Source: Zanthoxylum bungeanum (taxonomy: Eukaryota > Streptophyta > Magnoliopsida > Sapindales > Rutaceae). From it: 64,000 nt of DNA. The stretch is from positions 252,001 through 316,000 of the forward strand of contig SKCR01007822.1 in NCBI GenBank assembly GCA_019454045.1, read 5' to 3'. Below, piece after piece: positions 34,365 to 46,407 of the stretch. Positions within the stretch are counted from its first letter, which is position 1. The number at the start of each line of letters is the position of its first letter. The notes under the pieces are model-generated. The model saw nothing but the letters and a program-made list of their open reading frames with translations. It did not search any database and was not told the DNA's origin. A program made the translations under genes and the position numbers.

Positions 34365-36369
34365 TGTTGGATAATTATGACTCATAGCATCACTATTTGT
34401 ACAGAACATGGTGTTGTTGTACAAATTAACTATGTGACAAAAGAAATTGCTCTTTTATCATTTGTAATTGGATTACCTGGATATATAAATGATAAAAGTC
34501 CTTATGATTAGTTCCGGATTAATAAGATATGAGACAATATTATTCCACAAAAGGTTTAATCATTAAATATCCATAGTCGTAGTATTATCGAGACTGGACA
34601 TCGATAATACGGAATAGACTAGTATTACACTTATGCGTGTTATGGAAGCGTAACGACATAGTTCTCGTATATTTGGGTATTGGATACTCATGCAAGTGTA
34701 ATAGGAGGTTCTGTTTACCGATGGTACGGAAACAGCTTCGCTCTGGATAGACCCCTCAGAATCCCATTGGTAGTATGACTATGTGTCTATGGGAGTCTGA
34801 ATCAGGGTAGGTGTATTTGGTCTTAACCTGAGACTTGCATTGCTAATACTTGCGACAATCAATATACTTTGGTTTTGGTCGTCCAGGGCTTTAACAGGTT
34901 CTGTGTACGCCTCTTCTGGGTATACTGAGAATCGTAGTGTATTAGGTGTGATGTCAAGATGGAAGTATCACTTCAGTCATATGGAGATGATGATCACGCA
35001 GAGATACATAACTAGTACTCTAAGTGCTATAGTCATCGGGGAAGTATGACTTGTGTAGGCATTGCATTTTCGCATGTGAAACCCGATGATGAGTCTTATT
35101 TGGAGACAACTACCTTTTAAGTCAAGGATGCCGCGGGAAACGGATATCGGAAGGGGAAATTCAGGATAAGCAAGCTCACTGTCTTCGTTGGTGCTGCGTT
35201 CGTTACTTCGTTCGAACGGGAAACAGATTGCGGGCGTTCGTGTAACGTTCGAGGGAGCGTTCGAACGGAGCCGGTAATTCTGGTTTTGCTGCTAGCCTCA
35301 CACCCCAGCCCATTTAGCTCCCCAAAGCCCATAAAACACATCCCAAATTAAATAAATAAATATTAAATTAAATATTAAGCATTAACATAAAACATTTAAA
35401 CCATTTACCAATTAAAATAAACAATTACCAACTTAAACTAAAATCATGCCTAAATTAAGCAAATCATATACTAAATCAAAATATAATCATACCAAATTAA
35501 AATCAATCCTAACCAATTAAAGCCAATCATATATTTGACTTCCTAATCTAATAAGATATTTACCAATATAAAATATTTGTTTTCCTTAACCAACACAAAT
35601 TAAATATTACAACTTCCTAACTTAAATTATTTTGTCCCCCCTCAATCTAATCCTTTCCTTGTTGAACACAAAATCAAATCCTCTTTTGATGACAAAATCT
35701 CTTCCTTGTGACACAAGGCCAAACCCCACCTCTCCTCTATATAAACATGACCAAACCAAGGCCATCCCCCTCTCCAATCTCTCTAGCTCATACACACAAT
35801 TCACACAAGAATTATAGCAAGAAATCCTATACATCACGAGCATATCACTCCCTTGATCCTCACTCTTACACCACCGAAAATCACACCAAAACAATCCCTA
35901 ACCACCACCGAAAATCCTCCCAAAACAGTCCCCAAAATCCTAAAAAAACAGTAACATAAAAACTTCATTGATAACCTTAAAAATAATCATATTTAATTGC
36001 ACTAAGAACCCACACAACTTGGAATAGTTCTTTGAAAACATTGAAACAGGTAGCCCGTTCAGTGAGCAGCAAAACAGGAGCCGAATAGGAGCAGAACGGA
36101 GTTCGAATCGTAAGCAAAACGGTGAAACAGTGAGCTAGGACGTTGAACCTGCAGACCAGAAAAGTTGCGGAGCTTTTACCCCCTTTCGATCTTCGTGGAA
36201 CGTGAGTCCGAGAGACGACTTAAAAGGTTAGACCTGAGGGTATCTTTCACATTTATTCTCATTTTACTTTCCGGTCACTTATTTTGATTATATTTTCTGT
36301 ATTTGTGGTTCCATTGTGTGTATGACGTGTGTTGTGGGTATTGGATGAATGAGAGAGGTGTCAACTCTC

Positions 36370-36464
36370 GCGGTATATCGGATGGAAACCCGGACATAAT
36401 TTCATAGCCGATTCCGAATGGACGGTAATATGATCTGTACTCGGGCCACAATTCCACGTACCGC
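36370..36464 (+). other. candidate structured RNA module, copy 3
   Basis: Same core as in E1 with GCGGTA/TACCGC ends. Flanks read GAGAGAGGTGTC on the left and GACACCATCTTTC on the right, so the outer stem is kept despite changes. Confidence 0.7.
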
Positions 36465-37061
36465 TTGGGTAAACGACACCATCTTTCATTTGTTGTGTTG
36501 CTCTTGTTTATTTAGTTTGTTTTACCTAAACTCAATATGTCGTTAGTTATGCATGATTCAACCAAGCGCATGGGCTTAGTGAGTTAGTCCAAAGGTCCTC
36601 CATTTAGGAGAACAAAGAGCCGAAAAGGCCACCTTCGTGACACTACTTCGCCGCGTCGGTTGATGTATGTTCGGTTGGACGCGAGATACGTTCAATCGGG
36701 CATACTTAGTTTGATATTGTTATCTTTATTTTTGTATGTATAAGTCAATCGAGTGCATGGGCTTAGTAAGTGTGCTGTGAGATCCCCTACGGGGAGGGGC
36801 TAAAAGCCCTTTACCACGATGCTTTGCCGCGCCGGTTGATGTGTGTTCAGATTGGATGTAAGATATGTTCAATCGGGCATACTTGGTTGATATGATTGGT
36901 TCTATTCTTGTATGTGTGATGTGATGCGCATGGGCTTAGTATGTTGGTCTAAAGGTTCTCTCTTTGAGAGATCAAGAGCCCCAAAAGGTCACCTTTACGG
37001 CAGTGCTTCGCCGCGCCCTTTTATTTTCTGTATTGCATCATATTTCATGCATCAGTCCGTG

Positions 37062-37435
37062 TCCGTTCGAACGCGTTTGCAAACGCAACTCGAACGTGCG
37101 TACATTTTGCCTTATCATGTATCAGGTCTCCTTTCCGTTCGAACGCGTTTACGAACGCTACTCGAACGTGAGTATTCTGTTTCATTTCCGTTCGAACGCG
37201 TTAACAAACGCCATACGAACGTGAGCATTCTGTTTCATTCCCGTTCGAACGCGTTTACGAACGCTACTCGAACGTGAACATTCTGTTTCATTTTCGTTCG
37301 AACGCGTTTACGAACGCTACTCGAACGTGAACATTCTGTTTCATTTCCGTTCGAACGCGTTTACGAACGCTACTCGAACGCGAGCATTCTGTTCCATTTC
37401 CGTTCGAACGCGTTTACGAACGCTACACGAACGTG
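37062..37435 (+). repeat. CGTTCGAACG 53-bp array in E2
   Basis: Seven units of about 53 bp (for example 37191 and 37244), two more than in E1. Confidence 0.85.
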
Positions 37436-37566
37436 CACACACTGAACTGAGTCTGTCTTATTATATTCATGCATGATTGCCTATTGGTTGATCTTTCTTA
37501 TGCAAATGTGTCGATGTATTACCATTCATATGCTCGTGTCATGATAACATTTGGGTATTATTTCTT

Positions 37567-37662
37567 GCGGTATATCGGATGGAAACCCAGACGTAAATTC
37601 CGTAGCCGATTCCGAATGGACGGTAGTGCGGTCTGTACTTGGGCTACAATTCCACGTACCAC
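37567..37662 (+). other. candidate structured RNA module, copy 4
   Basis: A second, more diverged module in E2 with its own flanking arms (37552-37572 and 37657-37677). Arms differ from copy 3 in sequence yet pair at about 17 of 21 positions counting G-U. Confidence 0.65.
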
Positions 37663-38469
37663 TTGGAAAAGTGCCCATACGTGTGCTTGTATGGTTACCA
37701 TGTGTGCTTGTATGGATAATATGTGTGCTTGTGTTTTTCCTGAATATGATATGCAAGTAAAGATGTACGTTAGTTGCTATCTTGATATATGTTAAGCATG
37801 CAATCTTATATATGAAATACACGTATATTTAGGCGCATATTTTAATTTATAAATGTGACTTTAGAATCATGATACCTCTAGAAATAATTGTTACTTCAGC
37901 TTGTTTAAATTATTATATAAATCCTTTCATTACAAGTGACATAAGTAAGGGACCATTCCGAACCCAACGGTTTGAGGTCTTCCCTTGCGAGGGGTGAGTG
38001 CGGCCTTAAATCTTTGTCCCGGTTCACACCGGGTGGCGACTCCATGTTATGTAATTTTTCCCAACTAGGCCGCGAGCCTAGGAACGGCGTCGCTCAGTTT
38101 TCTGTGTCCCACAACTTGGTCATGACTTTTCGATCATAAAGAGACTAGTTTCTTGTGATCCGATATATGCTTCGTACGGGGCAGACACAACTCCAACCCC
38201 ATGCCTTGCATGTGACATCCGATACTGGATCGTAATACTCAATACTACGTATACTACGCCTGACAAAGATCATATATTCCGTAGAAGAATATTTCTGGAG
38301 AATTGGGTAGGCACGGTGCTTTGCTAGAAGCCAACCATGTCTTATAAATTGGTAAATACGTGGTACCGGGAACGCTCGTGTTCGGATAGTCCGATGACCG
38401 TATTTACTGCCAACATATCCAGGGATCTCTTGGGTCGCATCATAAAGATTCACCGATGATGTTTGACTC

Positions 38470-38645
38470 GAACAATATTAATCTGGGATTAATTTATAGA
38501 GAATATTAATTTGGGATTAATTGAGAGAGAAAATTAATCTGGGATTAATTACGGCAAGAATTAATCTGGGATTAATTATCAGAGAAAGAATTAATCTGAG
38601 ATTAATTGCGTCAAGAATTTATCTGGGATTAAATTCGTCGAGAGG
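38470..38645 (+). repeat. AATTAATCTGGGATTAATT repeats in D
   Basis: Six or so imperfect units of roughly 27-32 bp built on TTAATCTGGGATTAATT. Confidence 0.75.
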
Positions 38646-39119
38646 AGAGAACGCGATTAGTTTGAAATTAATCGGTAAAATAAATTTAATAGTTAAATTA
38701 GATTTTACTATTTAATTTATTTAATTGGGCTAAATAATATATTAGATATATTAATTGAAATTGGATTTTAATGAGAAATTAAATTGGATTTTAATTTTAG
38801 CGAACGAATTAATTTGAAATTAATTCGCGAGCAATTTCCGTAATAATTTTACTGGGTATTATTATTTAATTAAATTAGATTTAATTACGTCGTGACGGAA
38901 AATTCGTCTAATCGGATTAAACGAACCCGAGCCTAAAGTGTGTTGTGTAAGCCAATCAAATTTTGATTTATATGGGTGAGACTCATGACTTACATCAATT
39001 GTCAACAATCGATGTAAGTGGTTGGAAATAAAATAAATTAGATTTACATCACATCATACCTACCATGAAATTATGAATTAATAAATTTTGGAAATTTAAT
39101 TAATTCTCTCTCCTTAACT

Positions 39120-39495
39120 CTTGGCCGATTGGCCACACATTAAAAAAGAAAAAAGAAGTTTTGGTCGAAAGTAAAATGGAAATAATACTCTGACTTTTTC
39201 CATTTTTGGCGCAGTGAGCATATATTGCTCTTGGGATTTGGCCAATTAAAAACGCCAATTGCTTCCTTTTCTAAGTGAATGCCGAAAGCCTAACAGAGGA
39301 TAGTCCTCTGGTTTTTGTTGTTGCTTGCCGAATGGCCATTCATTTTTGGCTTCTTCTCTCTCTGACATGCCAAGGCCGAATGGCCTGCAAAGTGCAAAAA
39401 GGCCGATTTGGCTTTCTCCTTAAAGAAAGGCCGAATGGCCACTGAAGTGAAGATTGGCCGAATGGCCTTGGCTCACCAAGGGGCCGATTGCTTCC
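39120..39495 (+). repeat. cluster of GGCCGAATGGCC words in D
   Basis: At least six copies or close variants of GGCCGAATGGCC (GGCC ends inverted) spread over ~370 bp, irregularly spaced. Confidence 0.7.
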
Positions 39496-39757
39496 CTCTC
39501 TCTCGGGTAAATTTATTTCTCCTAGGGAGATAAAATTTGTTCTATTTGTTCTTACTAGCACATAAGGGAGTCAAAAAGATGGTGATATGGATACTCACCC
39601 ATGAGTTTGAAACCACAAGGAGGGCTTGAAAGCTTCAACATCCATGAAAAGTTTTGAAAGTCAAAGCCGATCAATGTAAGTTTATTCCGCAAAATTCTTG
39701 ATTTATTCACACACGAATCATGTTTAGAGATCCTGTGGCATGTTTAGGACACTTACA

Positions 39758-39777
39758 AGTTTTCCTGATCATGTATG
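39758..39777 (+). pseudogene. 20-bp sliver of element C RT between D and A2
   Basis: AGTTT target copy plus 15 bases encoding the FLIM that precedes YVDD. Both neighbours' duplications (AGTTT, GTATG) sit here, so two insertions hit within 20 bp. Confidence 0.85.
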
Positions 39778-42302
39778 TGTTAGGGTTGGTGCTCAGAGTG
39801 CCAGTCCGGATCGTATTTATGTCCGATTCATAAATACGAGCAATTTCATTTTCCATAATATTACTAATTTAATGGTAGCACCATTGTCTTTTATATACTT
39901 ATTCGATCTAATTATGATTAAATATTTGATTATGATTAGATCGAAACTAAAACTAATTTAATGATACGTGTATATTAGACAAAGACCCTATGATTTATAA
40001 TGTAGTGCGCAGTTACAACTAGTTTGTAATTAACATTGGGAAGCGCACTATAAGATGTATATCCTTAAATAAAGTTCCTGGTCAAGATTTACTAACACGG
40101 GTCCGTTGGTAAAATCCGCTGAGACCAGTACATGTCGTATATCGTGACTTGGTCCGATGGTTTATTCCAATGAACCATGAGTCTCGGGAGACTCATATAG
40201 ACATGTAAGTGTTTATTTGATAAGACACTAAACGACTCACTGAAGATTTCCTAATAGATGGTACACCAACGTCAGTAGGAATCTTCTCGAGTTGAGCGAG
40301 CATAGTGGTCATTCGACTTGAGATATCATAGTGGGATATATGAGTTATCTTCCACACTTTGATGGCAGTAACGTCAACGATCTATTTAGATCAGACCTCC
40401 GCTTGTTCGTTGGGTGTGGACTGATGCTCATGATATCCAGTGCGTATCAAGATAAGATTCGTCAGTCCTGTGTACAGGGCATAGGCATCCGCACGTGTTT
40501 ACGATCTAATAAATCCATGATCATGTATAACTTCAGAAATCAGTTTTTAGTGTTATTTAGAGATCGTAAATTGAAAGTCGACTATATTATACCGAACGGA
40601 TTTGACGTTCTCATCTTTATCCCAGATATAATATGGATAGCCTGTGACAGATGGATTATACGTATGCAGTGATCTCGACTTGCATAGTTTAGCGAGATTA
40701 TCCGTGGTCGTCATAATCCATGAGTGGGTGGATTATGGACACAAAATTGGATTTCGTGACGGATAAACCTAAACTTAGAGAGTCCCACAATATGAAGTGT
40801 ACTCGTTGAGCACTTGGGTAACACGATATGAATAATAAGGATTATTCATAATACTTCATCGGATTAAGTGAGTTAATTCGAATCGTTTAATCAGTTAAAC
40901 GATAACACATGCATTAGGGGATTTTTGCCCAATCATAATTATTGTGTATTTGTATTTGATACATAATACGATTAGATACATATTAATTACTCGTCAAATG
41001 AGATTTTGACACATGCCATAAATATATGTATTTGTTATTTATTACAAATAAAATACACATATAATAATAATTACATTAATGAATTATTTGGATATTTCAT
41101 TGTTAAATATTTGAATTATTAATTAATAAAAATTTTCCATAAATGTTATGGAATTTGTCCAATTATTATTGGTCAACATGGCAAGTTTTAATTACACTTT
41201 ATTTGTCCAAATTTGATTTGTTATTATAAAGTGTAAAGTAATTTAATTGGATTAAATTTATTTTTTGGAAAAAAATGCCCTCAAGTGTCGGTCAAGAGGG
41301 AATTAAAGGGAAAAAGTTTTCATCTTCTTCCAACTTGTTCCATTGCCGTGTGCACCAAAGAAAAGATGGGTTTCATTTTTGCTTGAAGAATCCATGAAGA
41401 ATCAAAGGAAAATTCAAGAAAAAAGGCTAAGGAATTGGAGGATTAAAGGTAATCTACCATAACCCTAAGCTTGGAAATTTATTTTCTTGTTTCTTGAGTT
41501 GTTAGAAGGGTTCTAGGGTTCCTTTGATTCTGAACTTTTGGGGCTTTTGTTTGTGGATGATGGAGATGGAAGTGAAATGCATGTGTGAAGTAGATTTGGG
41601 TGAAATTAGTGTAATTTGTATCCAAATTGATCATTTGATGATGAGTTGCTATTCTAGAGTGTTATGACCACTCCTGTGACACCTAGAATTGTTCTTGGGT
41701 TGTTCATATGTGGTGACTTGATTTGGTGTTGAGATTAATTTGATTAATGTTGAAAATTTAGATTTAAAGCATGAAAAATGGGCAATTTCGTTTTCTGTTT
41801 CAGACCTGGAAATGATTCTTATTTTGTGATGAAATTGTTGTCTTATGAATGTAATGAATGTGTTTTGGGAGTTGGAACAATTTCCGAAAAGTATTTCGGA
41901 GTTGAAATAAGCGAAAACGGCCAAAAACGATGTTACCAGGTGACTTTTGAGCCAACCGGGTGACTGCTGTCCAAACAGTGAGTTCGTCACTGTTCAGGCA
42001 GCCTATGAACTGCCCTGACACTATTCGGGCTGACCTGGGCAGTCCCCATAAGTGTCGGGTGGTCGGTTCGGTCAAAAATATATTTTATGTCATTTTACGG
42101 AAAACGTTTTTCATAAAAATTTCGCAACGTTTCAAATATACTTATGTCGTTATTTGATATCGAATAAATTGGTTTAGGTGAAATATGAGTAAATTATTCA
42201 TATCAGATATTGAATAATTTATTCTGTAATTTGAAAAAAAATTTAAATTATGATTTCGCCCGAACCGCGCTTCCGCTGCGCCCATCGCCCGAAACCCCAA
42301 CA
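39778..42302 (+). mobile_element. solo LTR A2
   Basis: 2525 bp, TGTTAGGGTT to AACCCCAACA, duplication GTATG (39773-39777 and 42303-42307). Full-length homologue of A1. It splits the YVDD codons of element C. A TTCCGCTGCG motif lies ~25 bp from its 3' end. Confidence 0.93.
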
Positions 42303-42422
42303 GTATGTAGATGACACCCTTATCATAGGAAATGATATATGGATGATGCAAAGTGTGAAAGCCTACCTTTTCAAGAACTTCTCCATGAAATATATGGGTG
42401 AAACTTCCTATATACTAGGTAT
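42303..42422 (+). pseudogene. element C RT segment with YVDD active site
   Basis: Forty codons: YVDDTLIIGND, then LFKNFSMKYMGE and SYILGI. Two catalytic Asp remain. Flanked left by A2 and right by B; the GGTAT at 42418-42422 is the target copy for B. Confidence 0.9.
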
Positions 42423-44713
42423 TGTTGGAATGTATGCTCTAGAGCTACATGTGATGTAAACGGTTTTATGTGTTTTGAAATAAAACGATGCATTATTCAT
42501 TTATCAAATTATTTGTTTGATTTTCGCATATTGTATATCATCTTAAATACCCTAAATTACTTATGTGCCTTCAGACTTAGTGTATGAGTGTCATACACAA
42601 GAGGATTTAAGTCTGAAGTTAGTAATCTTAAATAGTCTATAGAGAGCAAACAAAGCGGGTACTTTGTTTGTGGTTTATCTATAGCTGCGGTCCATTCTAT
42701 ATTTGTATGGCGATCTTGATCCGGATCGTCCATGTAGAGACATGAGAATGAAGGCACCTTGTATGATGCGATCATATAGGACTGGACCCAGATGGAAATG
42801 ACATTCTTATAATATCCGTTAGACTAAGAAAGTCATTTCGATCTACTAGATGGTCATATATAGATTGATCTTAATCCTGAGTGTATTACGAACTCCTGCA
42901 TGGCAGGCTATGTCCTTTGATTTACAAATGTGAGGTTGGTGTAGTAGTCCCGACCAATAGCTACGTACTTTGGGGACACGGTTTGTTTTGTAGCTGGAAA
43001 CGATTTACATAGACATGGAGTTCACTCATTCTTACTAGAAGTAGATGAGTATCTTTCTTAAGGGTTGATTAGATACTTAAACGATTTGAGCGCTCAAGTC
43101 TCTCTATTACGAATAGAAAGATTAAAATTCATAATAGTTATGAATAAATCGTTCATTAGAGAATCAATGGTACTTAAGGTAAAAATAATTAGAGGGGTAT
43201 AACGGACATTATGACCCAGCTCTAATTACGAGATACTCGTGAAGGGTTAATTCGTATGTAATGACTATATCGATGGACACCGACTTGGTTCGGCTTAATT
43301 TATCATCTGCGGCAACGAGAGTGCAACTTCGGATTTTTAGTGGAATAACCTGGAGTTAATAATTCGGAATATTTAATTAAGAGCTTAATTAATATTTCGA
43401 GATTATTGGAGCTCGGAACCGTAGGTCCATTTGGTCCCCGTGCTAGCTCAATATACTATATCGGATTTAATATAATTGGATAGTCCAATTATATACTCAC
43501 ATATGTATAAATATTATGAATATGATTAATAATATTATAATGTCACATTTTAAACTATATATTAAAATTTAATATATGGTTATCATAATTATTTGATAAT
43601 TAAATACATGTCATTTAATTATATATGATATAATTAAGAAAAAGGTTAATTTTGTAAATTCCAATTTGGGTTTTGGAAACCCTTGGAATAAATTTGGAAG
43701 TTACACATTTAATAGATATTAACCTTTTATTTTTGTAACTCATTTTTTCTTTATGGAAATTAAATAATCATGTTACAATTTTTTTTTTAATGACATATGC
43801 CATTGCCGTTTTTGGCATAAGAGAAAAGGGAAGTTTTGATGGCTTTGGAAGTTATCAAAATTTGAATAGGCAAATGGATCTTTACTTTTGTAATTTATTT
43901 TGTCATCATGATAACAATCAATGCATGATATATGTTACAAAAATTTAAAGGGAAATTTTTAGCCTTGGCCAATTCTTGCGTGCAAAGGGAGAGGAGTGAT
44001 TGTTTTGTTTTGGAAACAAATAACCCTAAATATAAAAAGAAGATTTATTTTTCTTTTTTGTTTAAGCCTCTCATTCTTGCAACCCTAGCCATCTTCTTCT
44101 TCTTCTCCATTCTCTCAAAAGTTGAGAAACTCCATTGAAGAACAAGAAGAAGAAAAATAAAATATTAAGTGTGATTAAAATCTCTAAATCGTTTAGGGAT
44201 TTATTTTGTGAGTATAGCCCACACTACTTTCCATTGGTTACGAGTCATAGCACGGAAGACTTTGTGGTGTCGAACAAATCATTATCTTCTTCTAATTCTA
44301 TAGGTCACGGCATTGGGGGTTGGTTTACCTCATTGCCGCAACTTACTTGTGTGACTCGGGGCTCGATTTGTTTTCGTTTTAATTCAAACATTTTGGGGCT
44401 GAGTGGGGACTGTTTTTGAGTGAAAAAATCAGACCTAAAACATCACAGCAGGTCACGCAAATCAGGGGCTATTTTGGGTGCAGTTCGGGTGTGTAACGGG
44501 TCCAAAACAGTCTGTAAGTTCACTGCAGTTCCAGGGGCTGTTCGGGGACTATTTCGGGGGTATTCCGGGGCTGAAATCTTGTCCGAAACAGAAGAAAAAT
44601 TTCAGTATACCCACTGGTTGCATTTGGCTAAAGGAAGGGGAAAGCAGAAAAATTTTTAAGTCCGATCCGTGTGCCTAAGTCGCTTTCGCTGCGCGAGGAA
44701 AGCGTTTCCTACA
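42423..44713 (+). repeat. element B 5' LTR
   Basis: 2291 bp, TGTTGGAATG to TTTCCTACA. TATAAAAA at 44031-44038, followed by a pyrimidine-rich leader. U5 includes the CGCTTTCGCTGCG motif 35 bp from the end. Confidence 0.93.
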
Positions 44714-44715
44714 AT

Positions 44716-44734
44716 TGGCATCTAGAGCGAGGTT
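44716..44734 (+). other. element B primer-binding site (initiator Met)
   Basis: TGGCATCTAGAGCGAGGTT matches the standard copia PBS TGGTATCAGAGCCAGGTT with two substitutions and one inserted base, two bases after the LTR. Confidence 0.75.
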
Positions 44735-46407
44735 GAAAAGTGTTCTTAACCCTTCTCTTTTTCATTTAAATTTTTTATTTTTAATATATTTATATGAGTT
44801 ATAAATATGATATGCATGTTTAGATGAGTGGGCACATTGTGATATTCATATGATGAATGTTTTTGTTATTTCATGTGATGAATGGATTTTGCATTGGTCG
44901 TAAATTTTTCCGGCTCTTATTTTTGTAGTTGGTTTTATTTTTGGGATGTAAGGCCATAAGGCCATTGTTTACATTTGTTGTAATTTTATTTTTCAATGTA
45001 AAATTTCAATTTTTGTAATTTGGAGCACCGAAGTCGCAAAAGGAGCCAACACCACTTTGGAGCGGGATTTGAAGACCAAGGAATGCCTTGGTAAATCTTA
45101 TGTACTAATTAGATTAGTATAGGAGAAATAAGAGCCCGGTCAATACAAAATATTTTTTTTGTTATATGTATGTTTATTTCGAATTGTTTGAATAACATGT
45201 CATATAGCTTAGGGTGCCCACTCTTGCATCTTACATGCCATAACATGTCATAGATGCATTATCATTATACACATAAAAATATGATTTTATGTAATTTAAA
45301 ATGTTTAAATTAGAATATGATATGCATAGAAATCAATTAATTAGATTAATTGGATTTATGGTTTAAAATTTGAATTCTAATATATTGGGCTTAATTGGTG
45401 CATAATAAATTCCATTGGTATATACGATAGAAACTCGGATATAAATTTCATAGCCGAATCCGAATGGACGGTAATATGGTCTGCACTCGGGATACAATTC
45501 CACGTACCATTGGATTTTATAACGCACCAAGATTTATTAAAATGTTTAATTAAAATTTTGACCTTTTAGAATTCCATAAATTTTAAACTTATTAGTGTTC
45601 TAGTTTTTAAGAGTTAAAATATAATAGCTCACTAATACCACTCTAATTAAATTAGTTTAATTGAGTAAAACTATTAGTAAAGACTAATGGAATATTAGTG
45701 ATATAATTTTAAGAGTTAAAATTGGTTAAGTCACTTATGTCAAACTAGTGTAAATAAAAATAATGATTTAGCCGCCATAAATTTATCCACACTAGTTAAA
45801 ATAAAATATTAGATATTTTTAAAGATAGAAACCTTAATTTTAAAATAGTGAGTGGGAGAGGGATATACGACAGTATATCCCGCGATCTCCGTTGTTAGTC
45901 CAAAAATGTGAGATTCAAAAGGCGCCTCGAGACGGCTTTGTTTTCGTCCCCCTACGGATGGTGTCCATTTTGGGTCAATATCAGGTTTGGGTTCTGAGAG
46001 GATAGGGATTCTAGATGTATCTTGTGAACTGACCTACCCTACGGCGGCACTTTACTCGTTAAGTCCAAGAATCCCGAAACGACGGGTTACACTCACAAAG
46101 GAATAATTAACTGTTAATAAAATTCCTTGATCGAATGAAACGGTAGTTGGTTAATATAGGAATCAGAGTTGTTCCCGTATATATTAAATTGACTGAGATT
46201 GTCTCAATCTATCATACAAGTACTTGACCTACCCTACGGCGGCACTTACTTGTGGGATGACAGATTTCCATGGCATAGTAATTCTCTTAGGTTTCTAATT
46301 CATTATTCATGGTTCATGCATCATGTTTAATTTTATGCTAAAATTATTTGATGATTTTAATATGCGATGAATGAATGTTAAATGCATGTTTATTTTATTT
46401 TTCAGCC
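44735..46407 (+). other. element B long 5' leader
   Basis: About 1.7 kb without a coding frame. It contains the inverted-repeat-bounded module at 45395-45530 and the exact duplicated word GACCTACCCTACGGCGGCAC at 46031 and 46225. Such length suggests RNA-level functions (packaging, translation control), which is inference. Confidence 0.6.
45395..45530 (+). other. candidate structured RNA module, copia copy (5)
   Basis: Core 45415-45510 is clearly homologous to the E-family modules (shared ATAAATTTCATAGCCGA, TCCGAATGGACGGTAATATG, CCACGTACC). It is enclosed by arms 45395-45420 and 45505-45530 that pair at 22 of 26 positions with a sequence unlike that of the E arms. An inner TCGGAT/ATCCGA pair is perfect here. 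Confidence 0.75.

Larger units (their letters stand above)
35054..38113 (+). mobile_element. solo LTR E2 (E family)
   Basis: Begins TGTAGGCATTGC and ends GTGTCCCACA, flanked by ACTTG (35049-35053 and 38114-38118). Homologous to the E1 LTRs but 3060 bp, longer partly because of a larger CGTTCGAACG array and a second copy of the structured module. TATATAAA at 35738-35745. No PBS or internal region adjoins it. Confidence 0.92.
34365..39757 (+). mobile_element. solo LTR D, itself interrupted by E2
   Basis: Starts TGTTGGATAATT, ends GACACTTACA, with duplication AGTTT at 34360-34364 and 39758-39762. Without E2 it is about 2.33 kb, has TG...CA termini and no internal genes, so it is best read as a solo LTR; orientation is assumed from the TGTTGG start. 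It includes an inverted pair GTATTATCGA/TCGATAATAC near 34582 and two local repeat clusters. It splits the RT of element C seven codons before the YVDD motif is complete. Confidence 0.85.

Noticed and set aside
43932..44678. Several 66-94-codon frames in the B LTR, repeated at 51931-52613
   Set aside because: Occur in LTR R/U5, not homologous to any domain I know, and broken differently in the two LTRs.
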